Position numbers and translations under genes: made by a program. This document shows positions 9,935 to 19,446 of a stretch of DNA of 64,000 bases, in pieces (the first letter of the stretch is position 1; every line of letters starts with the position of its first letter). The notes beneath the pieces were generated by a model. The model was not told the DNA's origin. It saw nothing but the letters and a program-made list of their open reading frames with translations, and searched no databases. The stretch is from Xaviernesmea oryzae (lineage in GTDB: Bacteria > Pseudomonadota > Alphaproteobacteria > Rhizobiales > Rhizobiaceae), in the NCBI RefSeq assembly GCF_900109605.1, contig NZ_FOAM01000004.1:124001-188000 (forward strand), in the 5' to 3' direction.

Positions 9935-10214
9935 CCACGGCATCCTCGCGGTAGCGGCGCATCATTTCCAGCTGGACCTCGGTCTGAAAGTCCAGGATCT
10001 GCATGTGGATATCGCTCTCGTCGCAGCCAAGTGCCGCCAAGTCGGCAGCGAGACTGCGGCAGGTGCTGCGCCAATAGGCAAGCGCCTCATCGCCCTGAAC
10101 CGCGTCAAGCTCGGCCGCGCAGCGGCGCACCACAGCCCGACGGCTTGCCAGCGGAAAAGCCATGACCGGGCTGCCCGCCATCTGTCCACCGTTTTCGCCG
10201 AGCTGCTGCATCAT
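9900..10214 (-). CDS. DUF6074-like hypothetical protein (104 aa)
   Basis: Small soluble, mostly helical protein. The core (RAVVRRCAAELDAV, then YWRSTCRSLAADLAALG) resembles the DUF6074 family found in rhizobia, whose role is not known. The 3' end overlaps the convergent 2H phosphoesterase gene. The ATG pair at its start (MMQQLGENG) is preceded by a purine-rich GGAGAATCACG. The family assignment comes from memory of the pattern and is moderate. Confidence 0.6.
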   Translation of the reverse strand: MMQQLGENGGQMAGSPVMAFPLASRRAVVRRCAAELDAVQGDEALAYWRSTCRSLAADLAALGCDESDIHMQILDFQTEVQLEMMRRYREDAVATLQERAPDRA

Positions 10215-10437
10215 CGTGATTCTCCGTTGTGTCCATGGGATTTAGGAGAAGTTTGGTTAACGCTTCGTATCCGGGGACGATCCATCCGCCGTTTCGCTGG
10301 TCCGAAAGCGGACGGATCCTGCCTGAAACCATCGCCCTGACCTTGGCGTTTTGATATGGGCGCGCTGGGTCAGAGCAGCGAAACCCCCGTCGCTCGCCGC
10401 CATCGCGCCCTCCTCAACACACAGGAAGGAGGCATTG

Positions 10438-10674
10438 ATGACCAGAGACGATATCCTGGCCGTTCTCGGCCCCGTCGATGAGGTTCTGCAGGCGGAGATC
10501 GCCGCAACGGGCGCTTCGCGCGCCGAGCTCGCGGAAGCCTGGGCCTGGGTGAATGCGGACGAGGCCCTCGTCAATCAAGGCCGCGCTCTGCCGACCGGCC
10601 GTGTGGCCGAACTGGTGGAGCTTCTGACGGCCGACGAGGATGAAGACCTCGACCAGACGGTCCACGTGGACTGA
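10438..10674 (+). CDS. Conserved hypothetical protein (78 aa)
   Basis: Function not recognised. The ATG at 10438 has a very strong ribosome site (GGAAGGAGG), which rejects the longer in-frame start at 10351. The product is acidic, helical and soluble, with a highly acidic C-terminal tail (ADEDEDLDQ). It has no cysteines and no signal peptide. It is a single gene between two convergent neighbours. A hairpin follows at 10727. Confidence 0.7.
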   Translation: MTRDDILAVLGPVDEVLQAEIAATGASRAELAEAWAWVNADEALVNQGRALPTGRVAELVELLTADEDEDLDQTVHVD

Positions 10675-10726
10675 CGTCCAGCGCGATCCGAACGTGCTTT
10701 GATCGGACGAGTCCCGGAGCCTTCCA

Positions 10727-10747
10727 GGCGCGGCCACCGGCCGCGCC
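10727..10747. terminator. Bidirectional hairpin between convergent genes
   Basis: A perfect 9-bp GC stem GGCGCGGCC / GGCCGCGCC with loop ACC lies between the stop of the 78-aa gene and the stop of the HxlR gene. There is no T-run on either side. Confidence 0.5.
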
Positions 10748-10774
10748 AGTCCCTATTGTGCCTTGCTGAAGGTG

Positions 10775-11113
10775 TCAGGCAGCCATATGGCGCTCGCCCC
10801 AGGCCTTCAGCGCAAGGATGACCTGATCGAGCGAGCGTCCGCGGTCTGTCAGCGCATAATCAACGCGTGGAGGCACTTGGGCATAGACGGTACGGGCAAT
10901 GAGACCGTCGGCCTCCAGTTCGCGCAGTTGATTGGTCAGCATGCGCTGGGTGACATCGGGCAGGCGGCGCCGCAACTCGTTGAAGCGCAGGGTGCCGTCC
11001 ATCAGATGGTAGAGAACCAGCCCTTTCCACTTTCCGCCGATCAGCGACAGGGTCGCCTCCACGGGGCAGCCGGCGCTGCAGTCCATGCGTGCGTGACGGG
11101 GCTTCGTCGCCAT
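10775..11113 (-). CDS. HxlR-family transcriptional regulator
   Basis: Winged-helix DNA-binding protein of 112 aa, the normal length for the family. The N-terminus has the family cysteine ([18 protein letters not shown]), then the helix-turn-helix ([20 protein letters not shown]) and wing ([19 protein letters not shown]). Members often respond to aldehydes, quinones or thiol-reactive compounds through that cysteine. It is divergent from the oxidoreductase at 11283, with about 170 bases between them. The regulator probably controls that gene and itself from this gap. Confidence 0.93.
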   Translation of the reverse strand: MATKPRHARMDCSAGCPVEATLSLIGGKWKGLVLYHLMDGTLRFNELRRRLPDVTQRMLTNQLRELEADGLIARTVYAQVPPRVDYALTDRGRSLDQVILALKAWGERHMAA

Positions 11114-11282
11114 CCAACAGTATCCTTTTCGACACTATGTGCAATTTCTGTGCATTCTTGCAACAATCATCCCGACATAGCAATTCTGCTGCGAGGGCGA
11201 TGCCGCCTGCGGGCGCTCTGTGCGCCAGCGCTTGGCCAAGATCCGGCGCGCCTTCGCCCGGACTTTTACAAGGAGATTTCCC

Positions 11283-12296
11283 ATGCGTGCCATTGGCTAT
11301 CAAAACCCCGGACCCATCGATGCGCAGGCATCGCTTGTCGACATCGATCTGCCGCGCCCCAAACCGACCGGGCGCGACCTTCTGGTCGAGGTCAAGGCCG
11401 TCTCGGTCAATCCCGTCGATACGAAGGTGCGCCAGCGTTCCGGCCCCGAAGCAGGCGGCTGGAAAGTGCTCGGCTGGGATGCCGCTGGGATCGTGGCCGA
11501 GGTTGGCGAAGCGGTGGAGGGATTCAGGCCCGGTGACGCTGTCTTTTACGCCGGCGCGCTGGAGCGGCCGGGCACCAATGCCGAATTCCATCTGGTGGAT
11601 GAGCGGATCGTCGGCCGCAAGCCGGATAGCCTGGACTTCGCCGCCGCGGCGGCCCTGCCCCTGACCGCCATCACCGCATGGGAAGCGCTGTTCGACAGGC
11701 TCGTGGTGTCACGGCGCGTGCCGGGTGCGGCCCCTGCCCTGCTGATCGTTGGTGGGGCCGGCGGCGTGGGCTCCATTGCCATCCAGCTTGCACGCCAGCT
11801 CACCGATCTCCAGGTCATCGCCACCGCGTCACGTCCGGAGACGGTGGAATGGGTGCGCGACCTCGGCGCCCATCACGTGATCGACCATAGCCAGCCGCTC
11901 GATGCGGAAATTGCCGCGCTCGGGCTCGGCGCGCCGGCCTTCGTCTTCTCGACGACCGGAACAGACGGACATCTGGACGCCATCGCCCAACTGATCGCAC
12001 CCCAAGGACGTTTCGTGCTGATCGACGATCCCGGCATCGTCAACATCAGCCCCTTCAAGACGAAGAGCGTCTCTGTCCACTGGGAGTTCATGTTCACCCG
12101 CTCGATGTTCACTACCGCCGATATTGCCGGACAGGGCCGGCTTCTGAACGAGATCGCCGCGATGATCGATGCCGGCAGGCTGAAGACCACGCTCGGCACC
12201 CATTTCGGCCGCATCGATGCCGAGACGCTGAAGCGTGCTCATGCGCTGATCGAAAGCGGAAAGGCGCGCGGCAAGATCGTGCTCGAGGGCTTCTGA
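11283..12296 (+). CDS. Zinc-type alcohol dehydrogenase-like / quinone oxidoreductase
   Basis: Medium-chain dehydrogenase/reductase (337 aa). The N-terminal GroES-like fold (VKAVSVNPVDTKVR) is followed by the Rossmann motif LLIVGGAGGVGSIAIQLA. Zinc-ligand cysteines are absent, so it belongs to the zinc-independent quinone-oxidoreductase branch, using NADPH to reduce quinones or enones. The ATG at 11283 has AAGGAGAT in front; an upstream in-frame start at 11220 lacks this. Its divergent HxlR partner suggests induction by an electrophile. The substrate is not known. Confidence 0.9.
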   Translation: MRAIGYQNPGPIDAQASLVDIDLPRPKPTGRDLLVEVKAVSVNPVDTKVRQRSGPEAGGWKVLGWDAAGIVAEVGEAVEGFRPGDAVFYAGALERPGTNAEFHLVDERIVGRKPDSLDFAAAAALPLTAITAWEALFDRLVVSRRVPGAAPALLIVGGAGGVGSIAIQLARQLTDLQVIATASRPETVEWVRDLGAHHVIDHSQPLDAEIAALGLGAPAFVFSTTGTDGHLDAIAQLIAPQGRFVLIDDPGIVNISPFKTKSVSVHWEFMFTRSMFTTADIAGQGRLLNEIAAMIDAGRLKTTLGTHFGRIDAETLKRAHALIESGKARGKIVLEGF

Positions 12297-12343
12297 AGCG
12301 GCGGCCTGCGAAAAAGACCAAGCCGGAACGAGGCCTTGGAAAT

Positions 12344-12375
12344 GCATGCGCCCGCCTCTATAGGCGGGCGCATGC
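12344..12375. terminator. Bidirectional terminator-like hairpin
   Basis: A perfect 13-bp stem GCATGCGCCCGCC / GGCGGGCGCATGC with a six-base loop (TCTATA) lies between the convergent oxidoreductase and MFS genes. It is strong in both directions but has no T-run. Confidence 0.65.
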
Positions 12376-12394
12376 CTCCTTCAGCGACACCGCC

Positions 12395-13918
12395 TTAGGC
12401 CGTCATCGGCCGCTCCCGTCCGCAGCGGCCGAAGAGAACCAAGCTCAGCACGGCAGCGCTCCAGGCGCAGAACACACCATAGAGCATGACCCCGCCAAAG
12501 CCATTGATCAGCGCCATGCGCGCCATCTCCGGACCAAGGCCGCCGGCTTGCGCCTGCACCAGATTGCCGGCGGCGATCATCTCCGACAGAGGCGCGAGCT
12601 GATCGCCGTCGAGCGTCGGCGCCATCTCCTGCAAAGCGAGGCGAACGCCGCGCAGCAGGATGAAACCCATCAAGGCGATGTTGACGGCAAGCGAGATCAT
12701 GCGGGCGCTCATATCCATGCCCGAAGCCATGCCCGCGCGCTCGGCAGACACGGCCGCCGTGGCCGTGTTGGTCACAGGCGTATTGGTCAGGCCCAGCCCG
12801 ACGCCGGCAATCAGGCAGCCTGGCAGCAGGCTCCATGCGCCGGCCGTTGCGTCGAAAAGGGTCAGCCGCAGGACAAGAAATCCGAGACCGATGGTGAAGA
12901 GGCCCAGCGGAATGACGAAGCCCGGCCCCCGCCGGGCCAGCAGACGCTCGGCGAAGGGCGGCATGATCAGGGTCGGCAAAGTGTAGGACAGAAGCATCAG
13001 CCCGGCGGTGACGCTGTCGAGATGATGGATCGCCTGCACATAGATCGGCAGATAGATCACGAAAGGCCAGAAGCTGAAATTCATGCCGGAGGCTCCGAGA
13101 AGCGCGCCGGAGAAGCGACGGTTGCGAAAGACGGCAAAATCGAACATCGGCCGCCGTGTGCGCCTTTCCACCACGAGGAATGTCAGAAAACTGGCAAGGC
13201 CCAGGCCGAACGTCGCAAGCCCTTCACGGTCTCCCAGCCCCTGCCCCGAGGTAATGCCATAAACCAGGCAGAAGACGGCAACCGACAGGCTGACGATTCC
13301 CGGCAGATCGATGCGCAAGGCTTGCGGATCGCGCGATTCGGCCACACCCGTCTTAGCCAGCACGAAGGTCAGCACTGCCAACAGGACATGGACGAGGAAC
13401 ACCCATTCCCAACTGATCAGCGCGGCCACGAGCCCGCCGATCAGAGGGCCGAAGCCGAGACCGCTGCCGAAGAGCACGCCCCAGCTGCTGAAAGCCAACC
13501 CTCGCGCCGGCCCGTTTTGAAACTGATGAGACAGCACGGCGATCTGGCAAGCCAGCATGGTCGCGCCGCTCATGCCTTGCGCAAATCGCGCTACGATCAG
13601 GGTCGTTGCCGTGGTGGCCAGCCCGCAGGCGAGCGAGGCAAGGCCGAAGAGAACGATTCCGATCAGGAAGACGCGCTTTCGCCCGAAGCGGTCGGCCAGC
13701 GCGCCGGCTGCCATCAGGCTCGCCGTCATCGCGAGCGTATAGGCATTCATGATCCATTGCAGCTGGCGGAAATCCGCCGGAAGAACCTGCTCAAGCGTGG
13801 GCAGGATGGCGGGGATGCTCGATATTTCGAGCCCGAGCATCAGAGCGGACAGGCAGACGGCCGCCAACGCCGCCATATTTCGGGCCGTCAGATTTTTGGG
13901 AGAGATGGAGGTGATCAT
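12395..13918 (-). CDS. MFS drug exporter, DHA2 (EmrB/QacA) family
   Basis: Proton-driven inner-membrane exporter of 507 aa with about 14 hydrophobic segments, the DHA2 arrangement. Motif A appears as GALADRFGRKRVFLIG after helix 2, and the helix-5 motif-C-like stretch is LLFGSGLGFGPLIGGLV. The ATG at 13918 has GGGGAAGG close upstream; an in-frame TTG at 13936 is less likely. It is divergent from a LysR regulator with about 150 bases between, the usual layout for regulator-controlled efflux. There is no membrane-fusion partner gene nearby, so it may act alone. Confidence 0.9.
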   Translation of the reverse strand: MITSISPKNLTARNMAALAAVCLSALMLGLEISSIPAILPTLEQVLPADFRQLQWIMNAYTLAMTASLMAAGALADRFGRKRVFLIGIVLFGLASLACGLATTATTLIVARFAQGMSGATMLACQIAVLSHQFQNGPARGLAFSSWGVLFGSGLGFGPLIGGLVAALISWEWVFLVHVLLAVLTFVLAKTGVAESRDPQALRIDLPGIVSLSVAVFCLVYGITSGQGLGDREGLATFGLGLASFLTFLVVERRTRRPMFDFAVFRNRRFSGALLGASGMNFSFWPFVIYLPIYVQAIHHLDSVTAGLMLLSYTLPTLIMPPFAERLLARRGPGFVIPLGLFTIGLGFLVLRLTLFDATAGAWSLLPGCLIAGVGLGLTNTPVTNTATAAVSAERAGMASGMDMSARMISLAVNIALMGFILLRGVRLALQEMAPTLDGDQLAPLSEMIAAGNLVQAQAGGLGPEMARMALINGFGGVMLYGVFCAWSAAVLSLVLFGRCGRERPMTA

Positions 13919-14070
13919 GGGCCTTCCCCGGTTCAAAGGCGCGGCAGATCGCTCACGGAAGATGATCTCCCATGCCGCAAACCCGCGCCTGCTTTCGATG
14001 GCCGGAAAGTGACCTGAGCTTGATCATCCATCAATCCGATGGCAGGCTATATCAGTGACAACAATTCAGG

Positions 14071-14952
14071 ATGAATTCATCGATGAGCCTGGAAGTCGAT
14101 GCCGTCAGGGCTTTTCTGATGGTCGCCGATCATCTCAGCTTCACCCGCGCGGCAGATGCGCTGGGCACGACGCAGGGCGCCGTCAGCGTAAAGCTCAAGC
14201 GGCTGGAGGATCGCCTGGGCGTCAGGCTGATCGAGCGCACGCCGCGCCAGGTCCGCCTCTCGGCACAGGGTGAAATCTTCATGCCCTCCGCGCGTGATTT
14301 TCTGGCGGCGCATGAGCGGGCGCTAGCCGGCCTGACCATGCCGCGACGGCGCTTTCGCCTGGGCATTGCCAGCCATGTGATGGGTCCGGAACTCCCTCTG
14401 CTCCTGGCCCGGCTGAAATCGCTCGATCCCGCGCTGACCGTCGAAGTGCTGCTCGACACGGCACGCGCGCTTCTCGACAGTTTCGAAAGCGGGCGGCTGG
14501 ACGCGGTCATCATCCGAAGCGACGACGACCGGCGCGATGGCGAGATTCTCGGGCCCGAGCATTTCGGCTGGTATGCCGCGCCTGGCTTCGAACAACGCGC
14601 CGGCGAGCCTTTGCGCCTGGCGGCGACATCGCCCTGCTGCGCCGTGCGCGATGTGGCCGCGCGCCTGCTCGACCGCGCCTCGATCGCCTGGGAAGAGGTC
14701 TTTATCGGTGGCACATCGGCGATTGCGGCAGCCCTCTCGGCCGGCCTTGCCGTATCCGCCTTTCCCCGCCGCCTTGCACCCGCCGATGTCGTTGATGTCG
14801 GCGAAGCATTCGGCCTGCCGCCTCTGCCGTCGCTCTCCCTGGTTTTGCACTCGTCCCTATCGGACCAGAAAACCAAGGACACGCTTCGCGCCATCACGGC
14901 GGCTTTCCGTGAGCACCGGCGCTCCAGCAGCCGGCCTATCGCACCGCTCTGA
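14071..14952 (+). CDS. LysR-family transcriptional regulator
   Basis: DNA-binding regulator of 293 aa. The N-terminal winged helix-turn-helix is typical (FLMVADHLSFTRAADALG, then TQGAVSVKLKRLEDRLG and RLIERTPRQVRLSAQG). A periplasmic-binding-like effector domain follows from about residue 90. Starts at 14071 and 14083 are both possible. Because it is divergent from the DHA2 exporter, I infer that it regulates that pump and its own gene from the shared 150-base gap. Confidence 0.92.
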   Translation: MNSSMSLEVDAVRAFLMVADHLSFTRAADALGTTQGAVSVKLKRLEDRLGVRLIERTPRQVRLSAQGEIFMPSARDFLAAHERALAGLTMPRRRFRLGIASHVMGPELPLLLARLKSLDPALTVEVLLDTARALLDSFESGRLDAVIIRSDDDRRDGEILGPEHFGWYAAPGFEQRAGEPLRLAATSPCCAVRDVAARLLDRASIAWEEVFIGGTSAIAAALSAGLAVSAFPRRLAPADVVDVGEAFGLPPLPSLSLVLHSSLSDQKTKDTLRAITAAFREHRRSSSRPIAPL

Positions 14953-15419
14953 CGGCTGGGGGTTCTTCTTCGTACATCACTCTCCTGAAGGGTCAGGCGC
15001 GCCCGGATGGCTCCAGAATGCGCGACCGATCGGTCAGATGCACGGTCAGCGCGGCAAGACCGAAGGCCGCACTGGCTGCGCCGGTCGATACGCTCTGGCC
15101 TGGACATCACCCAACGCCACAAAGAACCAAAGCCTTTGTCGACCTGCTCACGGCGCGGCTCTCAGGAGAGCGGATTTAACAGCACATGGAACGATGCCTT
15201 TGCAGCCAAAGGAGATCGAAAAGGGATTTAGGTAGCCGGCCAATTGTCGACCATCATCATGCGGGTAATCTTCGGAGGATATCACGCAGGCCACCGTTTC
15301 AGGATAGAGACAAACCCATCGCAGAATGCCGATTGCCTGCGCTCCGACCGACCCTGATCACGTTACACGCGGTCGTTCCGGAAGTTCGCAACACTATACA
15401 GCATATCAGAGGAACAGTG
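14953..15419. other. Gene-poor accessory stretch holding a gene remnant
   Basis: These 467 bases separate the LysR gene from the unrecognised membrane protein. The part 15084-15179 reads as the 3' end of another LysR-type gene (listed separately). The rest is less GC-biased than the flanking genes, and I find no complete gene in it. It is the left part of a patch that runs to the guaA 3' end. Confidence 0.5.
15084..15179 (+). pseudogene. 3' remnant of a LysR-type regulator gene
   Basis: Read in the frame ending at TAA 15177-15179, this gives a C-terminal tail with PTPQRTKAFVDLLTARLSG before the stop. That pattern (aromatic-Pro, then P..RT.AFVD.L..RL) is the common last helix of LysR-type proteins. 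No start, helix-turn-helix or upstream part of the effector domain can be read in any frame, so it is at most a decayed tail. Confidence is limited because only about 30 residues are recognisable. Confidence 0.4.
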
Positions 15420-16427
15420 ATGATCAGATCCTCCCCTAAAAAGCTCGCTTGGCTCATCAAGCAGAACAAGCGTTACGCTCCGCTACTCGATACGGGGCTC
15501 AAGCTGGGCGTCCTTCTGCTCCCAATCGGTGGTGCGGTCAGTCTGTGGTTGTGGACCATCTTCAGCGGCTATCTCGGCTGGCTTGGCCAAGCGCCGCTCC
15601 CGGTGACTCAAGCCGGCGATTGGCTGTTTCTCCTGGCATTCGGCGTCGTAACGTCCCTGATCTTTACCGGCCTCGTGCTGGCGCCAGCAGCATGGACATC
15701 GATGGTCCAGTGGAATGCTCCGGCGGGGATCGATTCTAGGGCCATTCGTCAGTCTTGCGGCGCTTCCTCTGCAGTGACACTCTTTTCGACGGCGGCGTTC
15801 CTATGGTGGGAAGATGTCCCGACCGCTGTGGCAGTCATCGGACCAGCTACGCTGGGAGGTCTCACTGGCGGCTTCGTCATGACGCGCTACAAGCCTCCGT
15901 ACAGCAGCGTCCTGGTGGCCTGCCTCGCGTTCGCGGCTTCGTCGTTGCTGACCCTCGTCTGGTTCTCTTCGCTCTGGATCTTGCTGGCGTCATATGTGGA
16001 GCCTCTGGTCAAAACCTGGCCTACGATCATCGCGCTCGGATTGACTGGCGGCCTCGCCATGCTTCTGGCCGCTTATATCATGAAGCCCGCGCTAAGCATC
16101 TTTGCCGGACTTTTGATCGCCGGCTTCTGGATCAGCGGGGAAGCCTCGCCTGAGGGTGGCGTGATGGTCGCCACCGCCTTGTATTCCGCCGATCTGGGCG
16201 GTGGCCGGCCGGCGCACATCGATCAAAGCCAGGTTATCGAAGGAGAGGTTTGCAACCTCGGCGTCGATGCGCGCCCCGTCCTTGTGTTTGAAACTGATGG
16301 CTGTGAACGGAACGTGGCTCTGAAGCGAGTGCGCTCTCTGAAGGGACTGCGCAGTTTGGACAGGAAGCGGATCCTGATGGATTGGCGGATGAAAGCCGAG
16401 GAGCAACTTCACGGCTCGCACGGCTAG
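15420..16427 (+). CDS. Unrecognised multi-pass membrane protein (335 aa)
   Basis: I do not recognise this protein. It has a basic N-terminus (MIRSSPKKLAWLIKQNKR), then about six hydrophobic segments between residues 25 and 245, then a soluble C-terminal domain of about 90 residues with two cysteines (GEVCNLGVD, TDGCERN). The last part is basic. The ATG at 15420 is preceded by AGAGGAAC, and an in-frame GTG directly before it is also possible. The longer frame from 15186 runs through the remnant-bearing spacer. Neighbours are remnants and a toxin-antitoxin pair, which suggests accessory DNA. Confidence 0.6.
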   Translation: MIRSSPKKLAWLIKQNKRYAPLLDTGLKLGVLLLPIGGAVSLWLWTIFSGYLGWLGQAPLPVTQAGDWLFLLAFGVVTSLIFTGLVLAPAAWTSMVQWNAPAGIDSRAIRQSCGASSAVTLFSTAAFLWWEDVPTAVAVIGPATLGGLTGGFVMTRYKPPYSSVLVACLAFAASSLLTLVWFSSLWILLASYVEPLVKTWPTIIALGLTGGLAMLLAAYIMKPALSIFAGLLIAGFWISGEASPEGGVMVATALYSADLGGGRPAHIDQSQVIEGEVCNLGVDARPVLVFETDGCERNVALKRVRSLKGLRSLDRKRILMDWRMKAEEQLHGSHG

Positions 16428-16495
16428 CTTCCCGGCGAAGCGCTTTGGGAAATGGTGCAGGCTGCCGTGGGGGTCGGTTGATCGCTGCATGGCGG

Positions 16496-16523
16496 TGTCA
16501 GAAATAGAGACAAGTTTCCGACA
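16496..16523. repeat. Imperfect inverted repeat, possible IS-end relic
   Basis: TGTCAGAAA and TTTCCGACA form 9-base arms with one mismatch around a ten-base spacer. TGTC ends with internal inverted repeats occur in several insertion-sequence families, and the site lies beside a broken gene. No transposase reading frame is present, so this is only suggestive. Confidence 0.25.
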
Positions 16524-16551
16524 CTACGCACCGGTCAGATCATTTTCCACG

Positions 16552-17094
<543 letters not shown>

Positions 17095-17095
<1 letters not shown>

Positions 17096-17520
17096 TGCTG
17101 TATCTCGACACGTCGCTGATCGTCGCGGCGCTCTCAAACGAAGCAATGACGTCGCGCGTTCAGACCTGGCTGGCCGAGCAGGATCCGGCGCAGCTCCTGA
17201 TCAGCGACTGGACCGTCACCGAAGTATCGTCGGCCATGGCGATCAGGCTGCGGACCAAGCAGATCACCCTCGAGCAGCGCGCGGCAGCGCTTGCCATGTT
17301 CAACAAACTCGTTGCCGAGAGCTTTACTGTGCTGCCTGTCACGAACGGACAGTTTCGGGCGGCGGCGAGATTTGCCGATCAACACACTTTAGGGCTTCGC
17401 GCCGGTGACGCGCTGCATCTTGCTGTCGCATTGGAACACGGCGCCACAGTGCACACACTTGACCAGCGGCTCGCCGAGGCCGGACCGGTGCTCGGTGTGC
17501 CGGCGCAGTTGCTGGCATGA
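17095..17520 (+). CDS. vapC: VapC-type PIN-domain toxin
   Basis: PIN-domain ribonuclease toxin of 141 aa. The four acidic residues that bind the catalytic Mg2+ are in place: Asp5 (MLYLDTS), Glu43 (VTEVSSA), Asp105 (RAGDALHLA) and Asp123 (TLDQRLA). Family toxins cut tRNA or rRNA and stop growth until the antitoxin is restored. This one is paired with a Phd-like antitoxin, a common mix in alphaproteobacteria. The pair lies in the accessory patch beside guaA, where it could stabilise the region. No domain is missing. Confidence 0.92.
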
Positions 17521-17747
17521 TCGAGGCCCCGAATAGCGCGCAAGGCAGCCCTCCTTTGTGCACGCTATTCTACGTCAAAGCACCCCCACCCGCTGAAGCG
17601 GCTTTGCATCATCCAGCGATTTTGTACAGATCAGTCCTGCGGCACAGATGGATTTAAGCGCAATAGAAGTGAAAGGCAGACGAGAACGGCAATCAAACGG
17701 CAGCGAAAACCAGTGCCGAAACTACGTTCTTGCCGCCATTGTATCCA

Positions 17748-19325
17748 TCATTCCCACTCGATCGTCCCCGGCGGCTTGCTCGTCACGTCATAGACCACAC
17801 GGTTGATGCCGCGCACCTCGTTGATGATCCGGGTCGCGGTGCGGCCGAGGAAGTTCATGTCGTAGGGGTAGAAGTCGGCGGTCATGCCGTCGACGGAGGT
17901 GACGGCGCGGAGCGCGCAGACGAAGTCATAGGTGCGGTAATCGCCCATGACGCCGACCGTCTGCACCGGCAGGAGCACGGCGAAGGCCTGCCAGATCGTG
18001 TCGTAGAGGCCGGCCTTGCGGATTTCTTCCAGATAGATCGCATCCGCCTTGCGCAGAATGTCGAGCTTTTCGCGGGTCACGACGCCCGGGCAGCGGATGG
18101 CCAGACCGGGGCCTGGGAAGGGATGGCGGCCGATGAAGCTTTCCGGCAGGCCGAGTTCGCGACCCAGCGCGCGCACCTCGTCCTTGAACAGCTCGCGCAG
18201 GGGCTCCACCAGCTTCATGTTCATACGGTCGGGCAGGCCGCCGACATTGTGGTGGCTCTTGATGGTGACCGAGGGGCCGCCGGAGAAGGACACGCTTTCG
18301 ATGACGTCGGGATAGAGCGTGCCTTGGGCCAGGAAGCTCGGCGCGCCCTTGCCGTCCTCGGCGATCTTCTTCGCCTCGCTTTCGAACACCTCGATGAACA
18401 GGCGGCCGATGGTCTTGCGCTTGACCTCGGGATCGCTCACGCCGGCAAGCTCGGTCAGGAACAGGTCGGAGGCATCCACATGGACGAGCGGGATATTATA
18501 ATGGTCGCGGAACATGCCGACCACCTGCTCGCTCTCGCCAAGCCGCATCAGGCCGTGATCAACATAGATGCAGGTCAGCTGATCGCCGACTGCCTCATGG
18601 ATCAGCACGGCAGCCACGGAGGAATCGACACCACCCGACAGGCCACAGATCACGCGCTCGGTTCCCACCTGCTCGCGGATCTTGCGGATCATCTCGGCGC
18701 GATAAGCGGCCATGGTCCAGTCGGACTTCAGACCGACGATCTTATGGACGAAATTGGAAAGCAGCTTGGCGCCATCGGGCGTGTGCACCACCTCAGGGTG
18801 GAACATGGTCGTGTAATAGCGCCTGGCCTCGTCCACGGCGATGGCGAAGGGCGCGTTTTCGGAGATCGCGACCACCTCGAAGCCGTGCGGCAGCTGGGTC
18901 ACGCGGTCGCCATGGCTCATCCAGACCGGGTAGCGGCCGCCGACCTCCCAGAAGCCGTCGAAGAGCGGGCTGGCCTTGCGGATTTCCAGATCGGCGCGGC
19001 CGAATTCGGCGGCATGTCCGCCTTCCACCGTGCCGCCCAGCTGGGTGCAGAGCGTCTGCTGGCCATAGCAGATGCCAAGAACCGGCACGCCGGCGTCGAA
19101 GACGGCCTGCGGCGCGCGCGGGCTGCCCTCCGCCATCACTGAGGCCGGGCCACCCGAGAAGATCACGCCCTTCGGCTTCATCGCCGCAAAGGCGGCGTCC
19201 GCGCTGTTGAACGGATGGATCTCGCAATAGACCCCGGCTTCGCGCACGCGCCGGGCGATCAGCTGCGTCACCTGGCTGCCGAAGTCGATGATCAGAATGC
19301 TGTCGGGATGGGCGATCGTCGTCAT
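17748..19325 (-). CDS. guaA: GMP synthase (glutamine-hydrolysing)
   Basis: Converts XMP to GMP with glutamine and ATP (purine synthesis). At 525 aa it has the usual two parts: an N-terminal class I glutamine amidotransferase with the nucleophile Cys in GICYGQQ and the His-Glu pair in FHPEVVHT, and an ATP-pyrophosphatase with the P-loop LSGGVDSS. The C-terminal dimerisation domain ends in PPGTIEWE, the highly conserved family tail. The ATG at 19325 (MTTIAHPDS) matches family members. The 3' end borders accessory DNA; guaA 3' ends are known integration sites in other bacteria. Confidence 0.97.
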   Translation of the reverse strand: MTTIAHPDSILIIDFGSQVTQLIARRVREAGVYCEIHPFNSADAAFAAMKPKGVIFSGGPASVMAEGSPRAPQAVFDAGVPVLGICYGQQTLCTQLGGTVEGGHAAEFGRADLEIRKASPLFDGFWEVGGRYPVWMSHGDRVTQLPHGFEVVAISENAPFAIAVDEARRYYTTMFHPEVVHTPDGAKLLSNFVHKIVGLKSDWTMAAYRAEMIRKIREQVGTERVICGLSGGVDSSVAAVLIHEAVGDQLTCIYVDHGLMRLGESEQVVGMFRDHYNIPLVHVDASDLFLTELAGVSDPEVKRKTIGRLFIEVFESEAKKIAEDGKGAPSFLAQGTLYPDVIESVSFSGGPSVTIKSHHNVGGLPDRMNMKLVEPLRELFKDEVRALGRELGLPESFIGRHPFPGPGLAIRCPGVVTREKLDILRKADAIYLEEIRKAGLYDTIWQAFAVLLPVQTVGVMGDYRTYDFVCALRAVTSVDGMTADFYPYDMNFLGRTATRIINEVRGINRVVYDVTSKPPGTIEWE

Positions 19326-19446
19326 GCCGGATCTTTCGGGGCTCGGAGGGATCATGGCGAGCCTTTAAAGGCACTTGACCGCCGATGCAAGTTTCGCCGC
19401 CGCCGCTGTGCCAAACCGGCTGCTTTGCAGGCAAGCAGGCCTCGCC

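Noticed and set aside
12548-14017. Long plus-strand frame opposite the DHA2 exporter gene
   Set aside because: Low-complexity, charged translation with no recognisable domain; it is the antisense of a clear 14-helix transporter.
17730-19142. Plus-strand frame opposite guaA
   Set aside because: Antisense shadow of a highly conserved enzyme; no ribosome site or domain.
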